NCBI GenBank assembly: GCA_023138835.1
Contig: JAGLOP010000017.1
Location: 1 to 50,566, forward strand
DNA length: 50,566 nucleotides
From: Arcobacteraceae bacterium
GTDB taxonomy: Bacteria; Campylobacterota; Campylobacteria; Campylobacterales; Arcobacteraceae
Reading direction: 5' to 3'
The position numbers and the translations under genes were made by a program. Of the stretch, positions 18,370 to 28,649 are shown piece after piece (the stretch's first letter is position 1; every line of letters starts with the position of its first letter). A model generated the notes under the pieces. That model was not told where the DNA came from. It saw nothing but the letters and a program-made list of their open reading frames with translations, and did not search any database.

Positions 18370-19966
18370 AAACTTTTAACGGCTCAGGTTTTCCAAGTAA
18401 AAAACCTTGAGAGTAGTCAATTTCGATATCTTTTATGATTTCTAATATTCCTTCATTAGATACAAATTCAGCTACAGTTTTAATTCTTTGTTTTGTTGCA
18501 AACGCTTGAATTGTTTCCACAACATCTCTGCTATATTGATCAGTTTCAATATTTTTAATCAAACAAGCATCAATTTTTAAAATATCCGGTTGATAATCCA
18601 AAAGTCTTTCAAAGTTTGACACACCGGCACCAAAATCATCAATTGCTATTTGAACACCAAAAGTTTTAACAAGTGAAATAAAATCTTTTACAACCTCAAA
18701 ATCCTTTACATGTTCATCTTCAAGTAATTCAAAAACTATTCTATGTGTATTATGCATACTTGCTGTAACTAAACTAATAAGCTTATTTCTTGTTTCTAAG
18801 TCTTCAATATCCAAAGCTGATAAATTTATCGAAATTTCTTTATCTGTGTATTCTAATGCAGCAAATGAATTTTCTATAACTATATGTGTGATTTTATTAT
18901 AATATCTTCCCTCTTTAGCTATATCTAAAAAGAAAAATGGAGATATAACCTTATCATCTTCATCGATAAGCCTTACAAGAGATTCATATTTTTCTATCTC
19001 CATCGTTTTATTGTTTATTATAGGTTGAAAGTATGATATTATTTTATTCTTTTCAATTGCTGTTTGAATCATCTTAATAATCTTACTGTTCTTTACAGCA
19101 TTTTCTTTTGCTTTCTTTTTTAAACCGTTTGCAAACACAATATCTCGCTGCGTTTCTTTTGCTACTTCCAATCCGAGTTTCACATTATCATATATATCTT
19201 CTTTAATAGTTGAAAAACTTATTAATATGGAAATATCAATATCATATTCACCAACTGTAAAATCTGTTTGTTTAACATTACGTTGAAATAGTTTAAGTTG
19301 TAATTCTTTTTGAGTAGCACTTGAATCATCTGTTTTCATTTGTTTTAAAAAAGCAAATTCACCATTATCTAAATTAAAAACTTTATCAAATACAAACCCA
19401 TGAGGTAAATAATGAGTAATTTGTGATTCAAGTAACATTAGAAGTCGTTCAATTATCTCTTTACTGTACAAATGTTCTAAAGAGGTAAAATTTTCTATTT
19501 TTATAATAACCAAAAATGGTCTAGTCATCATTTTTATAGCATCAAGTAATTGTTTTTTAGGATTAATGATTCCTGTTATATCATTTCTTAAACCTATATA
19601 TTCTATTATATCTCCATTTTTATCTAAAATAGGACAAATAGTTGCATCTACATAATAACTTCCACCATCTTTTCTTCTATTTTTAATTTGACCAGTCCAA
19701 ACTTCTTTATTTTGAATGGTGTCCCACATGTCCTTGAATACTGATTTTGGCATATCAGGATCTCTTATAGCACTATGCTGCTGACCTATTAATTCCTCTT
19801 TTGTATATCCGGATATTTTACAAAATTTATCATTTACAAATGTAATCTTACCGGTTAAATCTGACTTAGATACAATTGTACTTTGATCTACTATATCTTT
19901 ATATTGTTGTAAAATATTGATTTCTTCCAACCTGTCAATACTTTCACAACTTTGAGCTTTTGGCAT
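18368..19966 (-). CDS. PAS-(degenerate GGDEF)-EAL signalling protein
   Basis: A 532-aa cytosolic protein without TM segments. PAS domain about 25-135, with NDKFCKISGYTKEELIGQ and the PAC end EYIGLRNDIT; it resembles Aer-like sensory PAS. About 150-285 is a degenerate GGDEF: the signature is NGEF, so no cyclase activity is expected. EAL domain about 300-532 has ESL (328-330), NLS, FELLEDE, IDDFGAG (DDFG 443-446), LKID (K464), AEF (E500) and the Gln of YSQGF. All metal and catalytic residues appear present despite Glu-Ser-Leu replacing EAL. A sensor-linked c-di-GMP phosphodiesterase is likely. It starts one nt after thrC ends, an odd partner for an amino-acid operon. Confidence 0.88.
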   Translation of the reverse strand: MPKAQSCESIDRLEEINILQQYKDIVDQSTIVSKSDLTGKITFVNDKFCKISGYTKEELIGQQHSAIRDPDMPKSVFKDMWDTIQNKEVWTGQIKNRRKDGGSYYVDATICPILDKNGDIIEYIGLRNDITGIINPKKQLLDAIKMMTRPFLVIIKIENFTSLEHLYSKEIIERLLMLLESQITHYLPHGFVFDKVFNLDNGEFAFLKQMKTDDSSATQKELQLKLFQRNVKQTDFTVGEYDIDISILISFSTIKEDIYDNVKLGLEVAKETQRDIVFANGLKKKAKENAVKNSKIIKMIQTAIEKNKIISYFQPIINNKTMEIEKYESLVRLIDEDDKVISPFFFLDIAKEGRYYNKITHIVIENSFAALEYTDKEISINLSALDIEDLETRNKLISLVTASMHNTHRIVFELLEDEHVKDFEVVKDFISLVKTFGVQIAIDDFGAGVSNFERLLDYQPDILKIDACLIKNIETDQYSRDVVETIQAFATKQRIKTVAEFVSNEGILEIIKDIEIDYSQGFLLGKPEPLKV

Positions 19967-19967
19967 T

Positions 19968-21446
19968 TTAAACCTTTAAAAACTTTGTAATTTCCATTTC
20001 TAAATCTTCTACATCTATAATCGTATCATGCAAAATCTTAGCGTTAAATAAGTTATTTATACTTTGAGGTATCTCTAAATTCAATTGTTCAGATATACTC
20101 TCCAAAGCTTCCTTATCATTATATTTTACAGTATTTTGATTTAAAGCATTCAATACTGTCGGAGAAAATTTTGTCCACTCAGCTGTAGAATAAATTACAG
20201 TTTTTAAATTCTTATCTTCCCGCAAGTCATCATAACCTTTTATACAAGTAGCAGTATGCGGATCCATTAAATAGCCATTATCCACAAATCTTTTAATAGT
20301 TTCTCTTCCATAATCATCATCACTATATGCAGCACTAAAATATTTTTTCAACTCTTCCAATTCTTCTTGTGTATGTTCAAAATATCTATTATCATTCAAT
20401 GATTCCATAAGCTCTTTAGTTCTCTTAGCACCAAACAGGTCAAAAATAACTCTTTCTATATTTGAAGATTTTAGTATATCCATAGCAGGAGATGCTGTTA
20501 AGAATAATTCTTTATCTCTTATATCATAGATACCGGTTTTTAACCATTGTGTTAAAATATTATTTTTATTTGATGACACTAAAAGTTTTTCTATAGGAAG
20601 TCCCATCTTTTGTGCATAAAAAGCACCTAAAACATTTCCAAAATTTCCACTTGGTACATCTATATAAATCTTTTCACCAAGTTTAATCTCATTTTGTCTT
20701 AAAAGCTCTAAATAACTCTGAAAGTGATATACGATTTGAAATATAATCCTACCAAAGTTTACACTGTTTGCAGCGCTTAATTTTAAACCGTCTTTTAGTA
20801 ACTCATCTTTAAAACTTTGCGATGCCAAAAGATTTTTTAAAGCATTTTGGGCATCATCAAAGTTTCCGTTTATACCAATTACTTTTAAGTTTTGTCCGTC
20901 TTCTGTAACCATTTGAAGTCTTTGAACATCACTAGTACCACCGTGAGGATACAAACAAACTACTTTTATACCCTCTTTATTTTTAAAAGTATTCAATGCT
21001 GCTGGTCCAGTATCTCCTGAAGTTGCTGCTAAAATAAGGTATTGTTCCCCTCTTTTTTTAGCAACTGCACTTAAAATACTTCCAAAAGGTTGAAGTGCCA
21101 TATCTTTAAAAGCTCGTGTTGGTCCGTGATATTGTTCATTTACAAACAGATCATCTTTTATTTTTATTACCGGTGATGGATTATTTTTATCATCAAAATT
21201 ATCATATAAACTTAAAGCCTCATTTATAGTATCATCATCAATATCTATTTCAAAAGATTTAAGTATATCAAATGCTAATTCTTTATAGCTTGTATTTAAA
21301 TGTTTTGAAAGAAACTCTTCACCTAGTACTGGAATCTCTTTTGGTACATACAATCCACCATAAGATGAACTTGGATTTAAAATAGCATCTGAGAATTCAA
21401 TCTCTTTGGCTCTTGTACCATCATTTCCTCTTGTTTCTATAAACAT
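19968..21446 (-). CDS. thrC: Threonine synthase
   Basis: PLP enzyme converting O-phosphohomoserine to threonine. It has 492 aa, the long (fungal/E. coli ThrC-like) type, beginning FIETRGNDG and GGLYVPKEIP. The PLP lysine lies in GPTRAFKDMALQPFG, and phosphate-binding ATSGDTGPAAL follows. The ATG at 21446 is chosen over an in-frame GTG at 21461, because GAGGAT, the ribosome-binding site, lies between them inside the end of argB. It sits downstream of argB in the GOGAT operon. Confidence 0.96.
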   Translation of the reverse strand: MFIETRGNDGTRAKEIEFSDAILNPSSSYGGLYVPKEIPVLGEEFLSKHLNTSYKELAFDILKSFEIDIDDDTINEALSLYDNFDDKNNPSPVIKIKDDLFVNEQYHGPTRAFKDMALQPFGSILSAVAKKRGEQYLILAATSGDTGPAALNTFKNKEGIKVVCLYPHGGTSDVQRLQMVTEDGQNLKVIGINGNFDDAQNALKNLLASQSFKDELLKDGLKLSAANSVNFGRIIFQIVYHFQSYLELLRQNEIKLGEKIYIDVPSGNFGNVLGAFYAQKMGLPIEKLLVSSNKNNILTQWLKTGIYDIRDKELFLTASPAMDILKSSNIERVIFDLFGAKRTKELMESLNDNRYFEHTQEELEELKKYFSAAYSDDDYGRETIKRFVDNGYLMDPHTATCIKGYDDLREDKNLKTVIYSTAEWTKFSPTVLNALNQNTVKYNDKEALESISEQLNLEIPQSINNLFNAKILHDTIIDVEDLEMEITKFLKV

Positions 21447-21450
21447 TGAT

Positions 21451-22335
21451 TTAATCCTCACCTTTTTTTAAAAATTGTGTACCTATTCCATCACTTGTAA
21501 AAAGTTCAAGTAATATACTATGTTCAACTCTACCGTCAATTATATGCGCTTTATGTACACCATTATAAATTGCATCAATACAACTGTCAACTTTTGGTAT
21601 CATACCGCCATGTATTGTTCCATCTTTTTTATAGCCTTCAACATCATCTTTATCTAAAGAATTTAAAAGTTTTCCATTTTTATCCAATACACCTTTTGTA
21701 TCAGTTAAAAATAATACTTTATTTGCATTTAATGCACCGGCAATTTGTGATGCTGCAATATCTGCATTTATATTAAATCCCGGATGATTAGGTTTGGCAC
21801 TATCGGCAATTGGAGCAATAACAGGAATAAATCCCTCTTCTATTAAATCTAATATCATATTTGAATTAATAGATGTTATAACACCTGTATATCCAAATTT
21901 TCCATCTTCTTTTGCAACAGCTTCAATACAGCTGCTATCTTTTCCGCTTATTCCAATAGCTTTAGCACCGTGATGATTAAGCAATGATGTTATATTTTTA
22001 TTAATATCTCCGCTTAAAACCATCTCAACTATTTTCATACTATCTTTACAGGTAACTCTGTGTCCATCTACAAATTCTGATTTTATATCAAGTTTAGTAA
22101 GCATATCAGATATTTTTGCACCGCCGCCATGAACTATTACAGGTTTAATACCCACAAGCGAAAGCAAAACAATATCCTGTGCAAACTTTTCTTGCAGCTC
22201 TGGACTTGTTTGCGCTGAACCACCATATTTAATAACAACTGTTTGTCCACTAAACTCTTTTATATATGGCAAAGCATCTAAAAGTGTATTTACTTTATTT
22301 GGCTTAACTTGTCTTGATACTTCTATTTCATCCAT
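21451..22335 (-). CDS. argB: N-acetylglutamate kinase
   Basis: Phosphorylates N-acetylglutamate, the second step of arginine synthesis. It has 294 aa of the amino-acid kinase fold, with VVIKYGGSAQTSP, PVIVHGGGAKIS, GHRVT and the C-terminal DGRVEHSILLELF. The N-terminal extension of about 20 residues before the kinase core is like that of arginine-feedback-sensitive ArgBs, so arginine inhibition is possible. Its ribosome-binding site follows the ankyrin gene. Placement after glutamate synthase links glutamate supply with its use. Confidence 0.96.
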   Translation of the reverse strand: MDEIEVSRQVKPNKVNTLLDALPYIKEFSGQTVVIKYGGSAQTSPELQEKFAQDIVLLSLVGIKPVIVHGGGAKISDMLTKLDIKSEFVDGHRVTCKDSMKIVEMVLSGDINKNITSLLNHHGAKAIGISGKDSSCIEAVAKEDGKFGYTGVITSINSNMILDLIEEGFIPVIAPIADSAKPNHPGFNINADIAASQIAGALNANKVLFLTDTKGVLDKNGKLLNSLDKDDVEGYKKDGTIHGGMIPKVDSCIDAIYNGVHKAHIIDGRVEHSILLELFTSDGIGTQFLKKGED

Positions 22336-22356
22336 TTGTTATCCTTAATAGTTTTT

Positions 22357-22698
22357 TTATTTAGTTGTTAATATCTGCTTAGCAATATCTAAACTATCAA
22401 AATATAAACTAATTTTTTTAAAATCTTTAAGTATTGCTGTCATATATATCTCATCATTTAATCTAGCACCATTATTCACAAGATATTTTACCACATCCAA
22501 ATGATTATTTAAAGTTGCATAATATAAAGCAGAAAATTTATTCTTATCTTTTAAATTTAAATGCGCTCCGTATTCAATCAAAAGTTTAACCACTTTAAGA
22601 TCACCTTTTTGAGCACTTGCCATAAGAGCACTAAAACCCATATGATTCTGAAAATCTACATCTGCTCCACTTTCACACCAAGCTTTTAACTCTTCCAT
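22357..22698 (-). CDS. Small ankyrin-repeat protein
   Basis: A 113-aa protein made of about three ankyrin repeats. Seen are GADVDFQNHMGFSALMASAQKG style turns followed by LKVVKLLIEYGAHLNLKDK and LDVVKYLVNNGARLND. There is no signal peptide or TM segment, so it is cytosolic. It starts 2 nt after the gltD stop and is followed by argB, so it is inside an amino-acid operon. Ankyrin repeats bind proteins; the partner is unknown and could be an operon product. Confidence 0.85.
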   Translation of the reverse strand: MEELKAWCESGADVDFQNHMGFSALMASAQKGDLKVVKLLIEYGAHLNLKDKNKFSALYYATLNNHLDVVKYLVNNGARLNDEIYMTAILKDFKKISLYFDSLDIAKQILTTK

Positions 22699-22700
22699 TT

Positions 22701-24161
22701 TTAATTACACTCGGCTTTGGCAGTTTGATTTATACACACTGATTTATCAGTTTGATTTATACACGCTGCTTTATCAGTTTGATTTATAAAACTCTTTACA
22801 ATTGCCAATGCTGCATCTTTTCCATCTGCTGCTGCTCGAACTGCAAGATCTGCACCTCTTACACCATCTCCACCAGAATAAATTTTAGGGTTTGATGTTT
22901 GATGGTTTTCATCTGTTTTTATACCATCCCACTTATCTAGTTCTAAACCACTATTTTTAATAAATTGTGGCAATTCTTGAGTAAAACCAAGTGCCATAAT
23001 GATAATATCAGCCTCTTCCAAATAGATACTTTCATCAATAATCTCAACTTTCTGTCTTCCGTTAGCATCAGGTTTACTTAATTTTGTTTTTTCCAACTCT
23101 AAAGCAGTTGCAAGAATACCGCTGTTTGTAACAATAGACTTAGGTGCTACATTAAATACAAATTCAACACCCTCCTCTTTTGCATTTTGTACTTCTTTTT
23201 TGCTTCCAGGCATATTTGCTTCATCTCTTCTATAAAGACATTTCACACTAGAAGCTCCCTCTCGTACAGCAGTTCTAACACAATCCATAGCAGTATCTCC
23301 ACCACCAATTACTAAAACTTTCCTATCTTTAACATTGATAAATTTATTATCTTTTTCATCAAAGTTTCGTTTTTGAATTGATGTAAGAAAATCCATCGCC
23401 AAATACACATTTAAACTCTCTTCACCCTCTAAACCAGAATTTTTACCCTTCGTTGCACCAATTCCTATAAAAATAGCATCAAAATCTTTTTCTAAATCTT
23501 CAAAACTTTTATCTTTTCCTATTTCACAATTTAAATTTAATTTCATCCCGGCATCTGTTAAAAAATCAATTCTTCTTTGAATAACCTCTTTATCTAATTT
23601 AAATCCGGGAATTCCATAAGTTAAAAGTCCGCCAGCTCTACTTGCCCGCTCAAACATCTCAACTTCAACTCCATTTCTAAGTAAATAAGTAGCAGTACTG
23701 ATACCAGCAGGTCCAGAACCAATTATGGCTACTTTTTTACCCATTTTCTTATCTGAAAACTTTGGTTTTAAACCTTGTTCAAATCCTTTTTCACTAATAT
23801 GAGTTTCAATACTTCCAATAGTAATAGCTCCATGAGTATCATTTAAAGTACAGTCACCCTCACAAAGCACATCATGAGGACAAATTCTTCCAAGAATTTC
23901 TGGAAACGGCGAAGTTTCATTTGAGATATTAAATGCTAATTCTAAATCTTTATTTGCAGTTTGTTTAAGCCAAGCGGGAATTATATTGTGCAATGGACAT
24001 TTAGAGTGACAATATGGATCTCCACACTGAATACATCGTTCAGCCTGTTCCCTTGCCTTATGTTTTCCAAATACTTCATATACCTCATCAAAATCTTTGA
24101 TTCTATTCATCACATCCCGTTTGTTAGGATTTACTCTATCAACTTTAGTAAAATTCAACAT
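22701..24161 (-). CDS. gltD: Glutamate synthase small subunit (copy 1)
   Basis: NAD(P)H-oxidising FAD/Fe-S subunit that passes electrons to GltB. It has 486 aa from the ATG at 24161, just after the gltB stop, with AGGGGG upstream (an earlier in-frame start lies within gltB). The N-terminal Fe-S cysteines are CIQCGDPYCHSKCP and CPHDVLCEGDC. FAD fold IIGSGPAGISTATYL; NAD(P) fold VIGGGDTAMDC; C-terminal SGGDGVRGADLAVRAAADG. The last ~28 residues are an unusual tail of three INQTDKAxC-like repeats (DNA repeat 22,721-22,788), not expected in GltD. Confidence 0.95.
   Translation of the reverse strand: MLNFTKVDRVNPNKRDVMNRIKDFDEVYEVFGKHKAREQAERCIQCGDPYCHSKCPLHNIIPAWLKQTANKDLELAFNISNETSPFPEILGRICPHDVLCEGDCTLNDTHGAITIGSIETHISEKGFEQGLKPKFSDKKMGKKVAIIGSGPAGISTATYLLRNGVEVEMFERASRAGGLLTYGIPGFKLDKEVIQRRIDFLTDAGMKLNLNCEIGKDKSFEDLEKDFDAIFIGIGATKGKNSGLEGEESLNVYLAMDFLTSIQKRNFDEKDNKFINVKDRKVLVIGGGDTAMDCVRTAVREGASSVKCLYRRDEANMPGSKKEVQNAKEEGVEFVFNVAPKSIVTNSGILATALELEKTKLSKPDANGRQKVEIIDESIYLEEADIIIMALGFTQELPQFIKNSGLELDKWDGIKTDENHQTSNPKIYSGGDGVRGADLAVRAAADGKDAALAIVKSFINQTDKAACINQTDKSVCINQTAKAECN
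22721..22788. repeat. 27-bp tandem repeat in 3' end of gltD
   Basis: Two 27-bp units (22721-22747, 22748-22774) with three mismatches between them, plus a partial third (22775-22788). They begin cagtttgattta and encode repeated INQTDKxxC in the GltD tail. 27 bp keeps frame, so copy-number changes would lengthen the tail without a frameshift. Confidence 0.8.
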
Positions 24162-24162
24162 C

Positions 24163-27100
24163 TTAAACCCCCTCATCTGGATTTAGCGGTAACACTGTCA
24201 TATTTTTAGGTTTTACCATCCAGAAGTTTCTAATTTGTGCTCTAAAATTATCTAATATACATTGTGCTTTTATAGATTTAGTTTCATTAACATAATCTTT
24301 TAGCATCTTTTTAAGATAAATTCGTTCTCTCTCCGCATCATCTGTATCAATTCTTACAGCTTCAATTAACTCTTGATTCATATTATCGATAAATTCTCTA
24401 TTTTTATCATAAACAAAAGCTAAACCACCTGTCATACCTGCACCAAAATTAATACCGGTTTGCCCTAAAGTCACCATGATACCACCTGTCATATATTCAC
24501 AAGCATTATCTCCAGTACCTTCAACTATTGTAATACATCCTGAATTTCTAACTGCAAATCTCTCTCCCACAGAAGCTCTAATATAAAGTTTTCCGCCAGT
24601 TGCTCCATAAAGACAGGTATTTCCTGCACCTGCAAATTTTTCACCCTGCTGTACAGGATTAATGATAATCTTACCACCACTCATACCTTTTCCAACATAA
24701 TCATTTCCAGCACCATCAAGGTAAATATTTATACCCTTGCTTAAAAATGCACCAAATGATTGTCCTGCAATACCTTTTAAATTAAAGTTTATTGAATTCT
24801 CAGGCAATCCGTCATCTCCATAATATTTAGCAATCTCTCCAGAAATTAAAGTACCGAAGCTTCTATTTAAATTGCTGATATTTGTATCAATTGTAATTGA
24901 ATCATTTGGATTCTCAATAGTTGGATGAACTTTTTTAAGAAGTGCTTTTTCCATCTCATTTTTATCAAATGGCTCATTTGAATCTTGTTGACAAGTATCA
25001 ATTCCATCAATTCTTCTTAAAACATTTTGAAAGTCAAATTTTTGTGCAAACTTATCATCGATCACTTTAAGTAAATCACTACGACCAATTATATCTTCCA
25101 TTTTAGTATAACCTAAAGTGCTAAGTATCTCTTGAACATCTTGTGCTAAAAATTCAAAATAAGATATAAGTCTTTCAACTGTTCCAGTAAATTTTTCTCT
25201 TAAATCTACATCTTGAGTTGCAACACCGACACTACATTTATTTGTATGACAAATTCTTAAAATCTTACATCCAAGAATTGTTAAAAGGGAGGTTCCAAAT
25301 GCAAATGATTCAGCACCTAACATAGCAGCTTTTACTACATCAATACCAGTTTTTAATCCACCATCTGCTTGAAGATGTACCGTACCTCTTAAATGATTTG
25401 CCTTCAACGCATTATGAGCTTCACTAAGCCCTAACTCCCAAGCATTTCCTGTATGTTTAATAGAAGTTAACGGAGCAGCACCCGTACCGCCGTCAGCACC
25501 ACTGATAATAATCTTATCAGCATAAGCTTTAGCAACACCCGCAGCTATAGTTCCAACACCAATAGTTGATACAAGTTTAACTGTAATAGTAGCATCTGGA
25601 TTGATTTGTTTTAAATCAAAAATTAATTGTGCCAAATCTTCAATACTGTAAATATCGTGATGTGGAGGCGGTGAAATCAAAGTAACACCGGGAGTTGTAT
25701 GTCTTAAAGTTGCTATCATATGAGTAACTTTAGATCCGGGTAATTGACCTCCCTCACCCGGTTTTGCACCTTGAGCAACTTTTATTTGTAACTCCATAGC
25801 ACTTCTTAAATACCCGGGAGTTACACCAAATCTTCCAGATGCAACTTGCTTAATCTTAGAATTTTTCAATGTTCCAAATCTGGCAGGGTCTTCTCCACCC
25901 TCCCCTGAATTTGACATAGCACCAATTGTATTCATAGCAACTGCAATTGCTTCATGAGCTTCAACAGAAATACTTCCACAACTCATAGCCGCAGCTGCAA
26001 ATCTTTTATAAATTTCATCTTTAGATTCAACTTCTTTTATTGAAACTTCTTTTTTATCACTGTTAAATTCAAAGAAATCTCGAATAAACTTCTTATCTCT
26101 TCCTTCAATTAAAGTTTTAAGTCCTTTAAGGTCATTTTGTATTGCTTTTGTTGTTGCAGGACCAAAATCATGATATTCACCATCATTAAGATATTTATAA
26201 AAACCGCCCATATCAAGTGGGTACATTGTTTTATCATTGTAAAAAGCATCAAAATGTGAAGCTTCGATTCTTTTTTCAATATCTTCATATCCAAGACCAC
26301 ACAGATCTGACATAGCATGAGAAAAACAATCAGAGATAATCTCATCACTTAAACCAATAACATCAAAAAGAGACGAGTTTCTATATGAAGCAATCGTAGC
26401 AATTCCCATCTTTGACATAATTTTCATCAATCCACCGTTAAGAGAAACTTGTGTATTTTTTAATTTAGCTGATAAAGTATAACTTGAAAGTTCTTTTCTC
26501 TCATTATAAGCTACAACTGAAGCATACATCATATACGGATAAATTGCAGTTGCACCAAAAGCCAATAACACTGCAGCACTATGCGGGTCGTAAACTTCCC
26601 CGGTAACCGTAACTATTGAAATACTGTTTTTAATACCGTCAACTTGTAAATTTTGATTTATAAATCCTACTGCCAATGCCATAGGTATAAGTTTATGATC
26701 ATTATCCAATGCTCTATCATCTAAAATTACTACACTTACTTTTTCTTTTTCTATTGCATCTTTTACACTGCTGTAAAGAGTTTCTAAAGATGATTTTAAA
26801 TCAGTTTTAAAAGTAGTTGTAAAAGATTTATTTTTATAATACTCATCAAATCTTGGATTAGTTTCATCACCAAAAGATACAAGTACATCCATTTTTTCTT
26901 TCATTAAAATTGGACTGGCAGATTTTAATCTCTTAGCAAATGTAGCATCTTCTCTTAGAACATTATGAATTTGACCAAACCCGGTATTTAAACTCATTAC
27001 AACTTTTTCTCTATATGGGTCAATTGGCGGGTTTGTAACTTGTGCAAATTTTTGTCTAAAAAAGTCAGTAAAATTTCTATGTTTATTGGAAAAACAAGCC

Positions 27101-28569
27101 AACGGAGTATCATCACCCATAGAACCTGTAGGCTCTTTACCATCATCAGCCATTGGTTCAATCATTTGGTCTAATACTTCATAAGATATATTAAAATATC
27201 TTTGTTTCTTCGATAACTGCTCAAATTTATAATCATCATTATCTAAAAATGTTTCTTCAACATATTCTTGCAGATAATCCATATCTTTTGTTAACCATTT
27301 TGCATAATTCTGAGAAGATTTTAAATAATCATTAATATCATCTTCTTTTAAAACTTTTCCATATTTTAAATCAAGCCCGATCATTTGTCCAGATTGTAAT
27401 CTTCCACGCTCTAAAATGTTATCATCATCAATCTCAACAGTTCCATACTCACTGGTTATAAACAATCTGTCATCTTTTGTGATTACATATTTTGAAGGTC
27501 TCAAACCATTACGGTCAATCAAACATCCAATATGCCGACCATCTGTAAGTGAAACAGCAGCAGGTCCATCCCAAGGTTCAAAACAAGTAGAGCTGTACTC
27601 ATAAAAAGCTCTTAAATCAGGATCCATATGCGGAGCATTTTGCCAAGGTGCAGGTACTAAACTACGTGCCGCTTTAAAAAAGTCCATACCATTAGCAATT
27701 AAAAATTCAAACATATTATCCAGTGAAGCACTATCACTAGCACCATCTTGTAAAATTGGAAAAATTCGCGCTAACTCCTCATCACTAAAAATATCAGATT
27801 TAATCGTCTCCATTTTTACTTTTACATTAAATCTATTTGCATCAATAGAATTAATCTCACCATTGTGTGCAACACCTCTAAAAGGTTGCGCTAATCGCCA
27901 TCTAGGAAGAGTATTTGTAGAAAATCTTTGGTGAAAAAGTGCAAATGAAATTTTAAAATCTTCAGCTGACAAATCTTTATAAAACTGCTTAATAGTTGTA
28001 GGCATTACAAGCCCCTTGTAAGCAATCACTTTGGAAGAAAATGTAGGGATATAAAAATCAGCATCAGTTTTTAACTCATGCTCACACTCTTTTCTAGTTA
28101 AATAAAGCATAGCATCAAATCTCTGAGTTGATACAAGTGAATTAGGTACAACAAATACTTGAATAATATTTGGCAATATTTCTAAAGCTTGTTTCCCCAA
28201 AGCATCTGTATCAATAGGAACAGTACGAGTTAAAACTACTTTTAAATCATTTATTTCACAATATTTTTTAAATACATCAATTTGATTATCATCAGTAGCA
28301 AATATCATAGCAACAGCATATTTCTGGGGTAAATCTATATTACTTTGCTTAGCAATCTTTCTCATAAACTTATCTGGCATTGAAAGAAGCAATCCACTTC
28401 CATCTCCACTCTTACCATCAGCAGCTACAGCGCCTCTGTGCATCATTCTTGAAAGCGATTCAACAGCATCTTCAAGATTTTGGTGTGTTGGTTTGTTTTT
28501 TAAGTTTGCAACTAGTCCGAAACCACAGTTGTCTTTAAAAGAAGTTAATTTGTCTAAATTACAACCCAT
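24163..28569 (-). CDS. gltB: Glutamate synthase large subunit (copy 1)
   Basis: Makes two glutamates from glutamine and 2-oxoglutarate. It has 1468 aa with the normal order: class II amidotransferase with Cys15 (NCGFGLVANLK) exposed after cleavage of a short propeptide and RFSTNTLPRW; central domain; FMN synthase domain with GEGGEDPARFG, PGEGGQLPGSKV and SPPPHHDIYSIEDLAQLI; 3Fe-4S cysteines in CKILRICHTNKCSVG; C-terminal beta-helix domain with GKGMSGGKI and EYMTGG. It heads the operon gltB-gltD-ank-argB-thrC-PAS/EAL. It is divergent from a second, clearly different gltB. Confidence 0.97.
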   Translation of the reverse strand: MGCNLDKLTSFKDNCGFGLVANLKNKPTHQNLEDAVESLSRMMHRGAVAADGKSGDGSGLLLSMPDKFMRKIAKQSNIDLPQKYAVAMIFATDDNQIDVFKKYCEINDLKVVLTRTVPIDTDALGKQALEILPNIIQVFVVPNSLVSTQRFDAMLYLTRKECEHELKTDADFYIPTFSSKVIAYKGLVMPTTIKQFYKDLSAEDFKISFALFHQRFSTNTLPRWRLAQPFRGVAHNGEINSIDANRFNVKVKMETIKSDIFSDEELARIFPILQDGASDSASLDNMFEFLIANGMDFFKAARSLVPAPWQNAPHMDPDLRAFYEYSSTCFEPWDGPAAVSLTDGRHIGCLIDRNGLRPSKYVITKDDRLFITSEYGTVEIDDDNILERGRLQSGQMIGLDLKYGKVLKEDDINDYLKSSQNYAKWLTKDMDYLQEYVEETFLDNDDYKFEQLSKKQRYFNISYEVLDQMIEPMADDGKEPTGSMGDDTPLACFSNKHRNFTDFFRQKFAQVTNPPIDPYREKVVMSLNTGFGQIHNVLREDATFAKRLKSASPILMKEKMDVLVSFGDETNPRFDEYYKNKSFTTTFKTDLKSSLETLYSSVKDAIEKEKVSVVILDDRALDNDHKLIPMALAVGFINQNLQVDGIKNSISIVTVTGEVYDPHSAAVLLAFGATAIYPYMMYASVVAYNERKELSSYTLSAKLKNTQVSLNGGLMKIMSKMGIATIASYRNSSLFDVIGLSDEIISDCFSHAMSDLCGLGYEDIEKRIEASHFDAFYNDKTMYPLDMGGFYKYLNDGEYHDFGPATTKAIQNDLKGLKTLIEGRDKKFIRDFFEFNSDKKEVSIKEVESKDEIYKRFAAAAMSCGSISVEAHEAIAVAMNTIGAMSNSGEGGEDPARFGTLKNSKIKQVASGRFGVTPGYLRSAMELQIKVAQGAKPGEGGQLPGSKVTHMIATLRHTTPGVTLISPPPHHDIYSIEDLAQLIFDLKQINPDATITVKLVSTIGVGTIAAGVAKAYADKIIISGADGGTGAAPLTSIKHTGNAWELGLSEAHNALKANHLRGTVHLQADGGLKTGIDVVKAAMLGAESFAFGTSLLTILGCKILRICHTNKCSVGVATQDVDLREKFTGTVERLISYFEFLAQDVQEILSTLGYTKMEDIIGRSDLLKVIDDKFAQKFDFQNVLRRIDGIDTCQQDSNEPFDKNEMEKALLKKVHPTIENPNDSITIDTNISNLNRSFGTLISGEIAKYYGDDGLPENSINFNLKGIAGQSFGAFLSKGINIYLDGAGNDYVGKGMSGGKIIINPVQQGEKFAGAGNTCLYGATGGKLYIRASVGERFAVRNSGCITIVEGTGDNACEYMTGGIMVTLGQTGINFGAGMTGGLAFVYDKNREFIDNMNQELIEAVRIDTDDAERERIYLKKMLKDYVNETKSIKAQCILDNFRAQIRNFWMVKPKNMTVLPLNPDEGV

Positions 28570-28649
28570 CTTTTTCCTTTTATTATATGTTTATATTTAG
28601 TTTGGCGAGTGTATCTAAATGATGATTAAAAAGTTGTTAAGTGGCATAT

